Source: Oscarella lobularis (taxonomy: Eukaryota > Porifera > Homoscleromorpha > Homosclerophorida > Oscarellidae). From it: a stretch of 64,000 nt of DNA. The stretch is taken from assembly GCF_947507565.1 (NCBI RefSeq), contig NC_089176.1, positions 3,658,001 through 3,722,000 of the forward strand, written 5' to 3'. The first letter of the stretch is position 1; every line of letters starts with the position of its first letter. This document shows positions 29,691 to 43,100 of this stretch, piece by piece. Below the pieces are notes generated by a model. The model did not search any database and was not told the DNA's origin. It saw only the letters and a list, made by a program, of their open reading frames with translations. The position numbers and the translations under genes were made by a program.

Positions 29691-32600
29691 CTATTCCATA
29701 TAGCCTGTACCTTCGTAGAACTTTACTACCACACTTCCTCGTACCGCAATTTCACTTTCGACTCTCGGAAAAACCACCGCCAACGTCCGATCGTCAAGCC
29801 ACTCGGCAATCGTCTCCAACCGACCGATTTCAGCCGGACTAACAACGGCAAGAGCTCGATCGAGACGACGCCGACCCATCAGACGAGGCTCCTTTGTGGC
29901 GTCAAAAAAGCGAACATAGAGCATCGATCCTGCGCCAAACTTCCCGGCACCCTCTTTCGACTCCAAAACGAGTTCAATTACACGAACTCGAGACTGATAA
30001 TCCCAGATTATATAGTTCCATCATTCAGTAATAAATACAAACTAACCTTTAGAAGTTCGGTGGAGATTTCCTTTTGTTCTCGCCGGCTTCTTGAAGCGAC
30101 ACGAAACGGCGATACGCAACTCGGCGGCGACAGCCCAAAGGAAAACGTCGGCGCGTGATCATTGACAGTTTTGATTGTGACGTGAATGGTGCCGGCGACC
30201 AAAGATTCGGACGAAGATACATTGGGCGTCAATTCGACAATAATCTATATTTATAATTATTAGGGGTTTTAGAGCGGGGATAAAATACCTTGCGACTATC
30301 AAAGATTCGCGGTTCGTCTGCCGTGTTGACGTAGAAGATGCGTTCCAAGGCTTCTTCGTAGACCTAGAGAAAGTAGTTGAAAATTGATACAGTTTTGACG
30401 TGTTTGCCGTTACCTGAAGGGGCGCGGCTCCCCGAAGCGTTAGAGATTTTCCAAGTGAATCAAAAAGAAGCTAAAACGTAGACACTGTGTCCTGTTTTGG
30501 TTCAAAAAGAAACGGTCACTGTACCTCGAGTCCCAAAGGCGGTCGATGAAAAGTATAAACGTATTCGTTGTCGTCTAACAGGTCCGGATCATCGGCTCTG
30601 GGATACGCAATTAATTATATCAAGAAAAAACGATTGGACTCCTACTTTAGCGTCACGGTGCATTCCTTCACGCCGTCGCCGTTCGGATCGACTATTCGAA
30701 CGCGATGCGGCGAACTGACGACGTGAATTCCCGTCGGACGATCCTCGACGAACACGACGGAGTCCGGCACGCCGACGCCGGCACCGAAATCGAGTCGAGG
30801 CCCATCGGCAAGCGCCGTGAGGTGAATCGACAGCGGATCGCTGACGGCACCCATCGAATCGACGACAATTACGGAAACGATAGACGTTCGAGACCCGGTC
30901 AAATCCCGGCGAATATTCAAATAACGGACGGTGAATAAAACCTTGTATAGTGCGTGAGAACGTTTCGCGGTTTTCCCTACGAGCTTACTTGTAAATAATC
31001 ATCCATTGGTGCCGGTCCGGTGAGGATTAATAACGACGACGATATCGTTGCGTTGATTCCAAGAGAGTGGGCTAATGAGACGTCGATCTGAAGTGTGTCG
31101 CCGTTACGCTGACGAACGATGGTTACGGTCGCCCTCGAAGCGACGTCCGAGTCGACGTCGTCGAGCCGCGTGGACGACGAGTCGAAAAGGCGAACGGGTG
31201 TGCCGTCATCGATGAAGGTCACATTGGGCGTGGATGTTTGAAGGAGGGGTCGATCGTTTCGAGAAGTGACGTGAATCTGGGAGAAGTGGCTATCGCGTTT
31301 AGGAAAGAAGGTAAGGAGATGTAAAAGGAACCTCGATTTGTGCCGGTATACTAGCATTCGCTCCGTCTTGAACGGTCACGCGGATTAGCCTAAGAAAATG
31401 CGATCGATCTTGATGAAAATTCAGCGGGAATTTGTACCTCGGTGAAGACGTGATATTGAGGAGGGAATTACTGAACTGAATTGACGACAGAATTTGGCTA
31501 TAATAGCCGAGACTCGCTCGTCCTCTTATAACCTGTGAGCCCCAAAACGCGTGAGACTTGTCCTGATAAACCTGTGGTACGTACCACTGATAAAAAGCCG
31601 TTGTTTTCTACGGTCACTGCGCCGGACGAAAAGCTTGTATTCACAGTAAGTCGGTCGCCTGGTTCTCCGTTTAGCAGCGACACAAGACCACTATAAAGTA
31701 GAGATTCGAAAAATAAAGTCCCCTGAGTGTAATTTAGATATATACCTTGTCAATGTTTCGTGGTCTGGGTCGGAAATAGCGACGGGTAACGGTACTCCTA
31801 CGGGCGGTCCACCTTCGGTGAAATTAATCGACGATGTTAATTCTCCGTTAAAAGTGACTGAAGGTCTCGAATTGGGCCCTTGCAGTTCAACCGTAACAGA
31901 AGCGCTGCTCGTAAATTGCCCGTCGAAAACTTCAAATAATACCGTCGATGGATGCAACGACGATATTTGAGGATTTCGATTAAAATAGGTGACTCGATTC
32001 AACGCCTCTTCGTATACCTCAACGGAAGCGTCGCCGTAAAATCGGATTGAATCATCAGAAACGTTTGAGGAGAGTCCATTAGAAAAATTCATCGAAACGC
32101 CAAGACGTTCGCCAAAACGCTTGTCGACAATTCGCACGAGAGCAGACTTTATAGGATAAAAATTGTTGTCGGCGTCAGAGAGACGAAGAGAGCCTTGACT
32201 AACGCTCACAGGACTCGCAGACCCTTCGACGAATCGCACAGTCGAATTCGATACGACTAAAACGGGAGCATTTTCGTTAATTCCGACGAAACGTAGAGCG
32301 ATTGAGCTCGGCACGGACTCGACGTCGTAGACATCGGTGACGACGATCGATACGAGCCTAGGACTGTCGTCAGGCGATCCACTGTGGGTATAACTTAGCG
32401 CTAGAAGAACGAGTCGCAAACTCAACGAATCCGTCGAAGATACCCGTCGCACAATCAGCTGATCGTCTCCATTGGAAACGAATATTTCCTGCTTGAGAGT
32501 TCGCGTCGCAACGAGATTTCTCTCCGTTACGTTTAACCGGCCTTGCAGAACGGCGGCGTCGAGAGACAAATCGAGTCGCTCGCGTAGACGATCGTTTTCG

Positions 32601-34110
32601 CCGCTCAACGTCGCCGTGACGACGAGCCAATCCGTATCGTTGAACGAGGAAGCGTCGAGTTGCGTCGGCGCAACGAAAAAGACGACGTCGTCGGCTCGGA
32701 AATAGACGATCGATCCATTGCGAGTTTCGTTCGTCGACGAAGCGAAATCGATTCCCGAACGCCGACACGTTCCGACGTCACCAATCGAACCAAAGCACTC
32801 GTACGACGCCGAGACGCGACACGCGTCGTCGTCGCACCCGTCCGGAACGGCGCTCAATCCGTTATCGCACTCCTCGTCGATGTCGACGACGCCGTTGCCG
32901 CACAGAAGCGTCGAACACGAACTCGTTTCGTACGGCTCGTTGGTCGAACAGGCGAAAAAATTGGCGACGATTTGACAATTCGATTCAATGCACTCGATCT
33001 CGTCGCCGTTGTCGCCCGTATCGCAGTCTTCGCCGGCGACGCGAATTCCGTCGCCGCACGTACGATTATAACAAACGCTCGTCGTCTGCGGCGTCGTATC
33101 GCAATCGAACTCGCTCTCGATTTCGCACGACGACGAGCAGCCGTCGCCGTCGACGACGTTTCCGTCGTCGCACGCTTCCGACGGCATTTCGAAAACGCCG
33201 TCGCCGCACGACGGGCAAATAATATCGACTACTGTTCCGTTGTCGGCGCCGCACAGGCGTTCGGCGCTCGTCGCGTTCGTGCCGTTGACGCGAAGAGCGA
33301 CGATGTTGGGGACGTTTCGTCGTCGTCGTCGTTGTGCCGTCGCTTCGCACGCGGACGTGTCGTCGATTTCGCGAACGTCCGCCGAAAGAGCGGCGCGAAC
33401 GCTCGCGACGATCGCCGCCGACGAATTTTGACTCGGCGGAAGAGCGACGCAGATGACGTAGCCTTCTTCGCGGAGAACGGATTGGAGCGTTTGTGCCGGC
33501 GACGACGACGACGGGCAGAGCGCGAGAACTCGGAGGAGTTCCTCGACGTTTCGATCGCGATAGAACGGCGACGCGTTGAGAACGTCGACGACGACGCGGG
33601 CGTCGGCGCGAGTGAACGGAGTTTCGCATAGACGATCGACGAAACAGGAGTGAGTCGCGAAGTTTCGTCGATCCACCGCTTGGCATTCAGACTCCGTGGG
33701 ACGCGAGAAACGATTTCCGTACGTCGTTTCGATTTCTTGGACGACGTTGGCGACGAGACAGGGCCAAACTCGACGAGCCCAGCGAATGACGTCGGGCTGA
33801 ACGCTTGCGTTGACGGAGAGGAGGCAAAAGGGTTTGAGGAAGGTCGAGACGTAGGACGAACTGCATTCGAAGCCTTTCTCCGCTAAGGAGATGAAACGCA
33901 GGCATTCGGGCATGCGGCAGACTCCCGCAGAAAGCGCTAAGACGCGAGAAAACATTTACAAAAACGTCGGGTTGGTTCAAAGCGATGTTTTCATACGAAT
34001 TTCGCATTTTTCGCCTTCGAAGTTGTCCGGGCAGAAGCAGGTGAAGCCAACAGCTTCGTCTCGGCAAGTGCCGCCGTTAAGGCAAGGATTTTGACGGCAA
34101 GCATCGATAG
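29691..34110 (-). repeat. Cassette C of the giant matrix gene, without CCP/CILP part
   Basis: Starts with an EGF, then a stanniocalcin-like domain (33950-33250), four DUF4215 repeats (33220-32750, EACDDGNVVDGDGCSSSC) and CSPG/cadherin-like repeats (32700-30000, FVEGSASPVSVSQGSLRL). It ends in the terminal beta-like domain instead of a CCP array. Confidence 0.75.
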
Positions 34111-37100
34111 CTTTGAAAATATTTTAAACTAGAGCGACTCTATTTAATTTGCGTACCTGTGCAAGTGGGTTGTTCGCCGCTCCACGTGCCGTTTTCCTGA
34201 CAGATTCGCTGCTCGGCGCCGCCGATTATTTCGCAGCAGGGATCGCAGCGAAACGTCATCACGGAACCGAATGCCGTCGCATTGCCGTCGCGACGGCCAA
34301 GACGAGGAGTTGGAAGATCGCCGCAGTCCACAGCTGGATAAATAATATTTTAAACGAATTTTTTTTAAATATTTATTTCTTACGTTCGCAAACGGTGTCG
34401 TCTCCCGACCACGTTTGATTCGGCTGACACGTACGACGAGACGATCCGAGAAGAAGATAGCCCGGATCGCAGGCAAATTCGACAGACGATTCGCACGAGC
34501 GATAGCGACCAAGTCGCGTTCCATTTAAGGGATGCGGTAATTCGTCACATTGAATAGCTATTATAAAATACGATTTACGTATTTAATGAAATTTATTTAT
34601 TTCTTACGTTCGCAAATAGGCTGCACTCCGCTGTACTGGCCGTTGGAGAGACACTGGCGATCGGCTGAGCCGACGAGCCGAAAGCAAGAGTCACAGACAA
34701 AGTGAGTTATGTTTCCGAATAAAGGGTCATCGTCGATTTTCTGCCCGTTTAATGGAACGGGCAAACTTTCGCATATAACAACTTTAACGAAGAAATATTT
34801 TAGTTTTTCCCTTTCTTCCGTTTTTTTTCTTTCTCACCTGCACACGTGGGGTTGGTGCCGTTCCAATTTCCGTCCGGAAGACACGTTCGCTCGTCGGATC
34901 CTCGAAGCACGTAACCGTCGTCGCAAAAGAATGGAATCGATGATCCGCACGTGGTCACGTTGAAAACGAAGCCGCCGTTTTCGATACCGCTCTCCGGAGA
35001 TCCACAGTCAATAATGTTGCACGACGGCTGTATGCCGCTCCAGACGCCGCTCTCGTTGCAAACGCGCCACTGGGGTCCGTCGAGGCGATAGCAAACGTCG
35101 CATTCGAAATCGATGACGGCGTCGAGAAATGTGCTGTTACCGTAGAGACGTCCGTTGGACGGCGGCGGCAGAGAACCGCAATCAATAACTATTACGAGAA
35201 TACATAACGAAGCCGGAGGATCAATCTTCTCTTACATTCACAGGACGTTTTATTGCCGCTCCAGAGGCCGGAGGAGAGGCACGTTCGATTCGGGGAACCG
35301 AGAAGTAAGTGACCGGGAAGACAGGCAAAATAAGCCTCCGAAGGACACGTGGTGTCGTTTAGAGAAATCGTGCCGTTCGGCGGCGGTAATAGCGGACCAC
35401 AATCGACCACTAAAAGCAAAGAAAAATAGAAATTATTTAATAATAAAATAGTTTTTACGCAAGCATTGGGTGTCGGTTCCCGTCCACTCCGCTCCGCTTA
35501 TACATCGTCTCGACTCCGAACCGTTTAGACGATAACAGGCGTCGCAGTCGAATTCCAAGATAAGACCGTCTCTTTTTCCGAATTTCGTTCCGAAGCGCGG
35601 CGCCGGCAAGCCGTCGCACGAGATACCTTTGCCACAAAAATGCACAAATAATATTTTAAATACGACGTGCCTACTTCCACAAAAAGGCTGATCGCCACTC
35701 CAAAGACCGTTCGCCTGACAAATTCGTCTCGACGGGCCTTCCATCTCGTAACCGATGTCGCAATCGAAATTGATTTCGGAGCCGAAAACGGTCTCGTTTC
35801 CCAACGCAAAGCCGTTTTCGGGAGCGGGAAGAGAGCCGCAATCGACAACTACACATCATAAAATATATTAAAATTTATTATGAGATTAATGAGTCGTACT
35901 TAGACAAGTCGGTTCGGTTCCATTGTAGGTGCCGTCTTCCTGGCATTCTCGCGTCGACGAGCCGTTCACGCGGTAGCCTTCGTCGCAGATAATCTCCGCA
36001 GTGAATCCGACTGTCGTCGCTTGAGAAACAGCGATTCCGTTGCTTATATTCGCCAGGGGACCACAGTCAACGACTGCGTCAAAAAAAAGATATTTTTATT
36101 TTTATTATGAATTTTTTTCTTTCTTTATTTTACGTTTGCATGTCGGCTGCGTGCCATTCCAGGAGCCGTTTAGTAGGCACGTTCGCACGCGTGAGCCGAC
36201 GAGAACGTGGCCGGGATCGCAAAGGAATTGGGTGACGGCGAGAATTGTCGACGTGGAACTCATCAGCGACGTTCTCACATCGCCAAGACGACGTCCGTTT
36301 AAAGGATCGAACAAAGGTTCACACGTAACAACTAGAAATAAAAATAAAGAAAAGAGTTATAAGGATATTTGTCTTACCAAGAACGTCTTCAATGGTACAA
36401 TTTCCGACTGAATTTTCCCTTGAAACCCATCGATTTTTACCGATACACGAACTAGAGACATTGGATGCGACGATCGGCAAACGAACGCTTCCGCCGTTAT
36501 CAATAAACTCCATAGTCGCTTCCCTTCCAAGTCTCACTTCCACGCAAACCGTTCCTTCGTCGTCAAACGCTTCCAAAGCGGAGAACCCGAAATCGACGCC
36601 GTTGACTTTCGCCACGACGCCCGTCGTCGGCGGACCGACAATTCCGCTCGCGTTCGCCGTCGTCGCCGAAACGACGACGCACGATCGTTCTCGCCAAGCG
36701 AAAGCGATCGCCCACCAGCCGCCGGAATCGGCGGTGTCGTACGACCAAACACACGACGACGACACGATCGCGCGATCGTCGACTTGCCGCCAGAAACCGC
36801 TCGTCGAATCGTAGCGAAAAACAGACGGCGAATCGCGAAAAGAATCGCAATCGATTTCCAAATCGAAGTGGATTTGTCCGCGCGAGTCGTTGACGAAGAC
36901 GTCGACGTCGACGGCGGCGAGAAGATCGAGATAGACGCTACGACCGTCGACGAGACGGCCGTATAATTGAGGAACGCCTTCGAGGGACGACGATACTGTC
37001 GTCACTCGCGCCGTGACGACGCTCGAAGGAAGAGACGCTGGAACGAAGACGAGACGACGAAGGGTTTCGCGACCGGCGGTGGTGAACGACACGTTTCCTG

Positions 37101-40100
37101 ACGGAGATGCGACGCCGTCTAGGACGTTTTGACGACGAACGATTATGGATAAATAATTTCTTTGAGAATTGTGTTCGATGAATAGCGATTTTGATGACGT
37201 CGAATATTCGTTCTTTTCGACGACGACGATGTAGCGACGGCCCAGGGGAACGGAGACAATTACGACGGGTTCGATGAGGCGTGTCAAGTCCCTGTATAGC
37301 GCTGTAGTCGAGTTCTCCTCCACTGTAAAAAGTCGAATTCTGTCAACGACCAATGAGGTTTTAGTGTCAAAATCGATAGAAGTTATAGTCAAATTAGCAA
37401 CTCCTATAAAACAGACATGTAATTGATTAAGATTTATTTTCGCGTTCACTTACCCTGACAAACGGGCGCGTTTCCGCACCAAGACGCGTCGGGAAAACAA
37501 GTTCGGCTCGGAGAACCGACGAGAGCGAATCCGGCTTCGCACGAATACTGAACGACGTCCTCGCACAGCGTCCCGTTTCCCGACTGCACGGCGTTATCGG
37601 GAACGGGAAGAAAACCACACGAAAGAACTATAAGAAATAATAGAATAAATACTATATTTTATTTATTTATACTTACGTTCACAGGTGGGTACCGCTCCGC
37701 TCCACGTTCCGTCCGGCAGACACGTTCTCGTCGAATTTCCGACGAGTTCATAGCACGAATCGCAGACGTATGTCGTCGACGAACCGCACTCCAAACCGCT
37801 CTCGTTCACTCGGCCGTTTCGAGGCGGAAGCAAACGCTCGCAGAATTTCTGTTGACAAGTTGGAAACGTCGTCCAGTTTCCGCTCTCCGAGCACGTTGCA
37901 TTTGACGGTCCGACGAGTTCAAAGCAGGGAGAACACGAAAAGAAAGCCGTAGCGCTGCACGTCGACTCGCCGCCGTCCACCGCACCGTTGACAAAATCCG
38001 GGAGAAGATCGCAGGACAAAGCTAAAGAGAAGATTATTGATTATATATAAAAAGGGGGAGAGAAACTCACGAAAACAGCCTGTAGTGTTGGTCTGAATAA
38101 AAATGCGAACTGCATCGCTGACGGCACCGTCGGAATCCGTAGCCGCCACGTCGACGATCGAGTATCCCGATAGTGCGATAGACGTCGAATAGGCGAGCGA
38201 TTTGATAGCCAATAAATAATTCGCCGTCGTAGAAATTCCCGTCAGACGTAGGCTTCCGTCGTCGAGTCGCTCCGTCACAATGCCGGCCGATTCGAAGTCG
38301 CCCGCGTTGATGACGTCACCAAATCGAGATTTTTCAAACGAAATTTTGATTTCGGATAACGTCGCGCTGTCGACGTCGACGAGATTGATGTCCGACGGAA
38401 ATAAGGCGATCGGAGGCGCGTTGATTGTGTACGTCACGTTGGTGACGTCAAAAATGATTTGGGGCGGATCGTTGAAGGAGACGACGGAAACGATGAAAAG
38501 AAAAGGTCGACTGGCGTTGAATTCGTCGCGAATGACGACTTCGATGTGCCTAGAGAAAATCAATGATTTAATAAATTAATTATTTTATTTTATTACCTGT
38601 CAGTTGACGAGAGATTCGCGGGAGCCGGAAGAAGGTTTACGAACGTAACAGAAAATTCGAAATCGGACGCGTTGCCGGGGCCAACGAGAGTAAAGTTCGT
38701 TGCGTCAGTTCGAAGAAATCCGGCGGCGAAATTCAAAGCGCCAATCTCGTCTCCCGGTTGCGGATTTCTTAGCCAAATCGAAGCGCTTTGGAATACGGTG
38801 TGATCGACGTCGGAGACTTGTACGCGACCGAGGATAATTGCCGATCGATTCGTCTCGTGATACGTCGCTCTAGCGGGTGACGGGGAGCCGTTGGCGAGCA
38901 AGACGGGCAGCGCGTTCACGGCTCGGAGTCGAACGGTTAGGTTAGCTGTTGTTGAAAATACGCCGTCGAAAACCGAAAACGAGATGACGGTGTCGGGCGA
39001 AACGAAGGAAAACTGGAAACGACTAAGAGGAGAACGTAGTATCTACTGCGTTCTATGTCGTGAAAAATAGAGAGACTTGCCTATTGAAGTATGTGATGTT
39101 GTTGAGAAGAGCGGCGTAGTCGTCGGTGCCGCCGCTACTGTTTATTCTTAGCTCGGATCCGTTGTCTGCAACGGAGATACGAAGAGAGCGCAAAGACGAG
39201 GTTGTAATACTGAGAAATTCGTCGGATGACTTCGGTGTGACAAAGCGAACCACGGCAGATTCGATTTGGTAGAAATCGTTATCGCTGTCGTTCAGCGTCA
39301 AAGAATTTTGCGTGACCAAAATCGGCGACGTTCGACCTTCGACGAATACCACGACGTTTTTATCTATGCGCAGATTAGGTGGATGCTCGTTTTCTCCGAC
39401 GTAGCGAAGCGAGATATTGACTGGCGTTGACGACAAGCCATTGTTGTCATACACGGTTACCAGAGCAAATCTAGAATAAATATTAGAAACTCCTCTGCAT
39501 CAATTTATTTATACGCTTGCCTATCTTTAAACGACGGCTCTGTTACGTTGCTATGTCGGAAAGACAATGCTTGGAGTAGCACCGTTAGATTCGCTTCTCT
39601 GCCCGGAATTCTCACGAATGACATGCTTAGTAGAATTACGTGAATGTTATAGTTAATCGCATAGCTAGTTGGACTTACGTCGTGCGTGTAGTCTCAGCGT
39701 TAACCTCTCTAAGTACATCTACGAAGTCGGGTATTCGGACCAAGGCAGCCTGGGCTGCAGCGCCCAAAAAACTCGGATCCTGAAACAAGAAATCTAAGCA
39801 AACGAGAGAAATATCAAAGCAAAACTACCTCTATATCAATATTATCTTCAAATCCAAAATATTCAGCTGTGACATTGCGCCATTCCTAAAGACGAGTTAA
39901 ACTTTGATTCCAAAGACGAAAACCCTTACCTCGTTTCCGTACTCGCTCCCGTCAACATTTCCCGGCTCGCCGAGAAACACGACGTCGTCGCTGACGGCGT
40001 AAATCACTTCGTTATTCAACGTCGTATTATCGGCGACGTTAAAATCGATCTCGACGTGCTCGCAAACGCTCGTCTCGCCGACGCGCGCGACGTCGCAATC

Positions 40101-43100
40101 AAACGCCACGTCAACCGTGCACGCGTCACTGCAGCCGTCGATTATCTCGCTCGGCCCGTTATCGCACGCCTCGCCGTCGTCGACGACCCCGTTGCCGCAG
40201 AGCGTGCACTCGCTTCGTCCGAGCGGCGGATTAACCGCGCACTCAATCACAATCGTGCAGTTAATAGGATCGCAGCCTGGTCCGCCGCCCGTATCGCATT
40301 CTTCACCGAGAACTCGAACGCCGTCGCCGCACGTACGATTCGCGCAAACGCTTTGCGCGTCGACTTCGACGCTACACGAGAACCCCGCTTCGATTTCGCA
40401 CGACGACGTGCAGCCGTCGCCGTCGACGACGTTGCCGTCGTCGCATTCTTCGCTCGGTATTTCGAGTCGCGCGTCGCCGCAGACGGGGCATACGAGTTCG
40501 ACGCCGGGAACGGCGGTGCCGTTCACCGAACCGTCGCAAATCGTTTCGCTGTTCGTCGCATTCGTTCCGTTGCTTAGTAGAGCGACGGAGAACACGTCGA
40601 ATGCCTCTCGTTTTCTTCTTCTTCTGGCGAGAAAAGAACACTGACCTGTTTCGTCCGGAACGACGAATGTTTCGATGCCTCTCGTTTCTCGTAAAAGTCG
40701 CTGAAATTGTGCCGTCGCGTTGAGCACGTCGCTCTCGTTGACGGCGGTGACGACGAGACAGAGAACGAAGCCGGCGTTCTCGAGTCTTCCACGTAATTCC
40801 GCCGTCGATTCGGTGTCGTTGCACGAGCGCGCGAGCTCGAGCATCTGCGCGACGGCTCGATCGCGATACGACGTTAGTCCGTGGAGCCAGTCGACGACGA
40901 CTTCGGCGTCCGACGCGGCGAATGGCGTTGCGCATAGATCGGCGGCGAGGCAGGCGGAGTGAGCGGCGTAGAGTAGACGATCGACTTTTTGGCATTCGAA
41001 GGAAAACGGCGTTTCGGTGCGCGAACCGTAGATCGAATCGACGACGCTAACGGTCGTTCGAACGAGACATCGCCACGCTGTTCGACTCCAGTGGAGAGCG
41101 CGAAACGTCAAGTTGCGAGCGGACGAAATCGAGCAGAGTCGCGTTGCAAACGTCTCGAGATAGGAGTCGGGGCCGCACTCGAACGACGCTACGGCCTGCG
41201 ATAGAAACGCGTCGCATTGCTCGACGCCACAGACGCCAAACGGCGACGCAATTTCGCATCGTTTCCCGGTGAAATTGAGCGGACAAAAACAGTCAAATCC
41301 GCGAAACGTGTCGACGCAAGTGCCGCCGTTTAGACAAGGACTCGACCTACAAGCATCAACCTCTAAAAAATATAATAAGAAAGGCTGATATTTCTTCTTT
41401 AGGCTTTCCATACCTTGACAGATTGGTTCAGCGTCGCTCCACTGCCCGTTAAGCAGACACGTGCTGTTCACCTCGCCGCTGAGCTCGCAGCACGACGAGC
41501 ACGAGAAAGACGTCACTGAACCGAACGTTGTTGTCCTAAAACTGACGCTTCCGCGCGACGGCGCGTCGAGAACGCCGCAATCGACAGCGTTGCAGGTCGC
41601 TTCGTCGCCGCTCCACGTTCCGTTGATCGTGCACGTTCGTCGCGACGAGCCGGAGAGAACGTAGCCGTCGTCGCAGCCGAATTCGACGCTCGCCGAACAG
41701 GTCCAATTCGTGCCGACGCGACGACCGTTGGCGGGGAAAGGAAGACCGTCGCACAGGACGAGAGTGCAAGCGACGTCGTCTGACCCGCTCCACGTTCCGT
41801 CCGCGAGGCACGTTCGTTCGGACGAGCCGACGAGGACGTAGCAGTCGTCGCAGGTGAAGAACGTGCGTCCGCCTAGACGCGTTCCGCCGATCGTCTGCTT
41901 TTGTCCATTTGGAGGCACGGGTAGACTTCCGCAATCAATAGCTAGAGAAAATAAAAATACAAGAAATGACCCCCAAGATATAATAATCTTACCTCGACAT
42001 AGTGTTTCTGAGCCGGACCACGTGCCGTTGGTCAAACAGGTGCGCGATGCCGAGCCGACAAGGTCGTAACCGAAGTCGCATTCAAACGATATCGTCGAGT
42101 CGCAAAAAGTCGCGTTGCCGGAGCGATGACCGTTAGTCGGAGATTGGAGCTCGTCGCAGTGTATAACTAAGAAGAGAAGTGGATAAATATAGGGTTTATG
42201 TATGTTGGTTCGGCGTACGTCTGCACGTCGTTGTATCGCCGCTCCACGAGCCGTTGCTCAAGCAAGTTCTCTCCGACGATCCCTCGAGGAGATAACAATT
42301 GTCGCAGAAGAAATCCATTGTGGAATTAAACGTCGTTTCGTTTCCCAGTTTTTCTCCGTTTAGAGGACTATCAAGATCCCCACAGTCGACGGCTATGGAA
42401 AGAGGATAATACTTCTATAGGGAAAAATCGCCTTGGGCGTTATTTACGTGAGCACTGTGGCTGAGTCCCACTCCACGTTCCATTTTCCTGACATAGTCTG
42501 TATCTTGAACCGGTCAACACGTAGCCTTCGTTGCATGAAAATTTGGCGACGGAAGAGCACGTAGAATCGTCGTCACCAATCCTAAGGCCGTTCACAGGAA
42601 CAGGAAGGTCCTCGCAAGTCACAACTACAAGAAAGAGAAATATAGGCACTATAGTATTTTTTTAAAAATTCCTCACGTTCGCATTCTGGTTGGAAACCGC
42701 TCCAGTTTCCGTTTGGCTGACACGTACGATTCGCCGATCCATTCACCAATCTATAACACTCGTTGCAAGCGAATTCGATCGCGACGCCAAACGACGAATC
42801 CGACGATCCACTTTTCGTCCCGTTTTCCGGAATCGGCAATCCCGGACAATCGACGACTATGTAGACGGATAAAAAATTAAAACGAATTATGTCGAAAGGA
42901 ATGAAAAAAACCTTCGCATGTCGGCGTGATGCTGCTCCAGTTGCCGTTCACTTGGCACACGGCAATCGCCTGACCAATGACTTCGAAACCCGCATCGCAT
43001 TCGAAGCGAATCGTCGACTGAAACGTCGTCGTTTCGCCTAGTCGAGACCCGTTGTTGGGTCGTTGAAGATCGCCGCAATTCACGCCTAAAAAGACGAATG

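Noticed and set aside
32660-33631. Plus-strand open frame of about 320 codons opposite the giant matrix gene
   Set aside because: Arg/Val/Asp-rich shadow caused by the TCG/GAC-rich codon use of the minus-strand gene; no ATG-exon structure or family match.
40056-40644. Two overlapping plus-strand frames with Ser/Pro and Ala/Arg bias
   Set aside because: Antisense to the DUF4215 repeats of cassette B.
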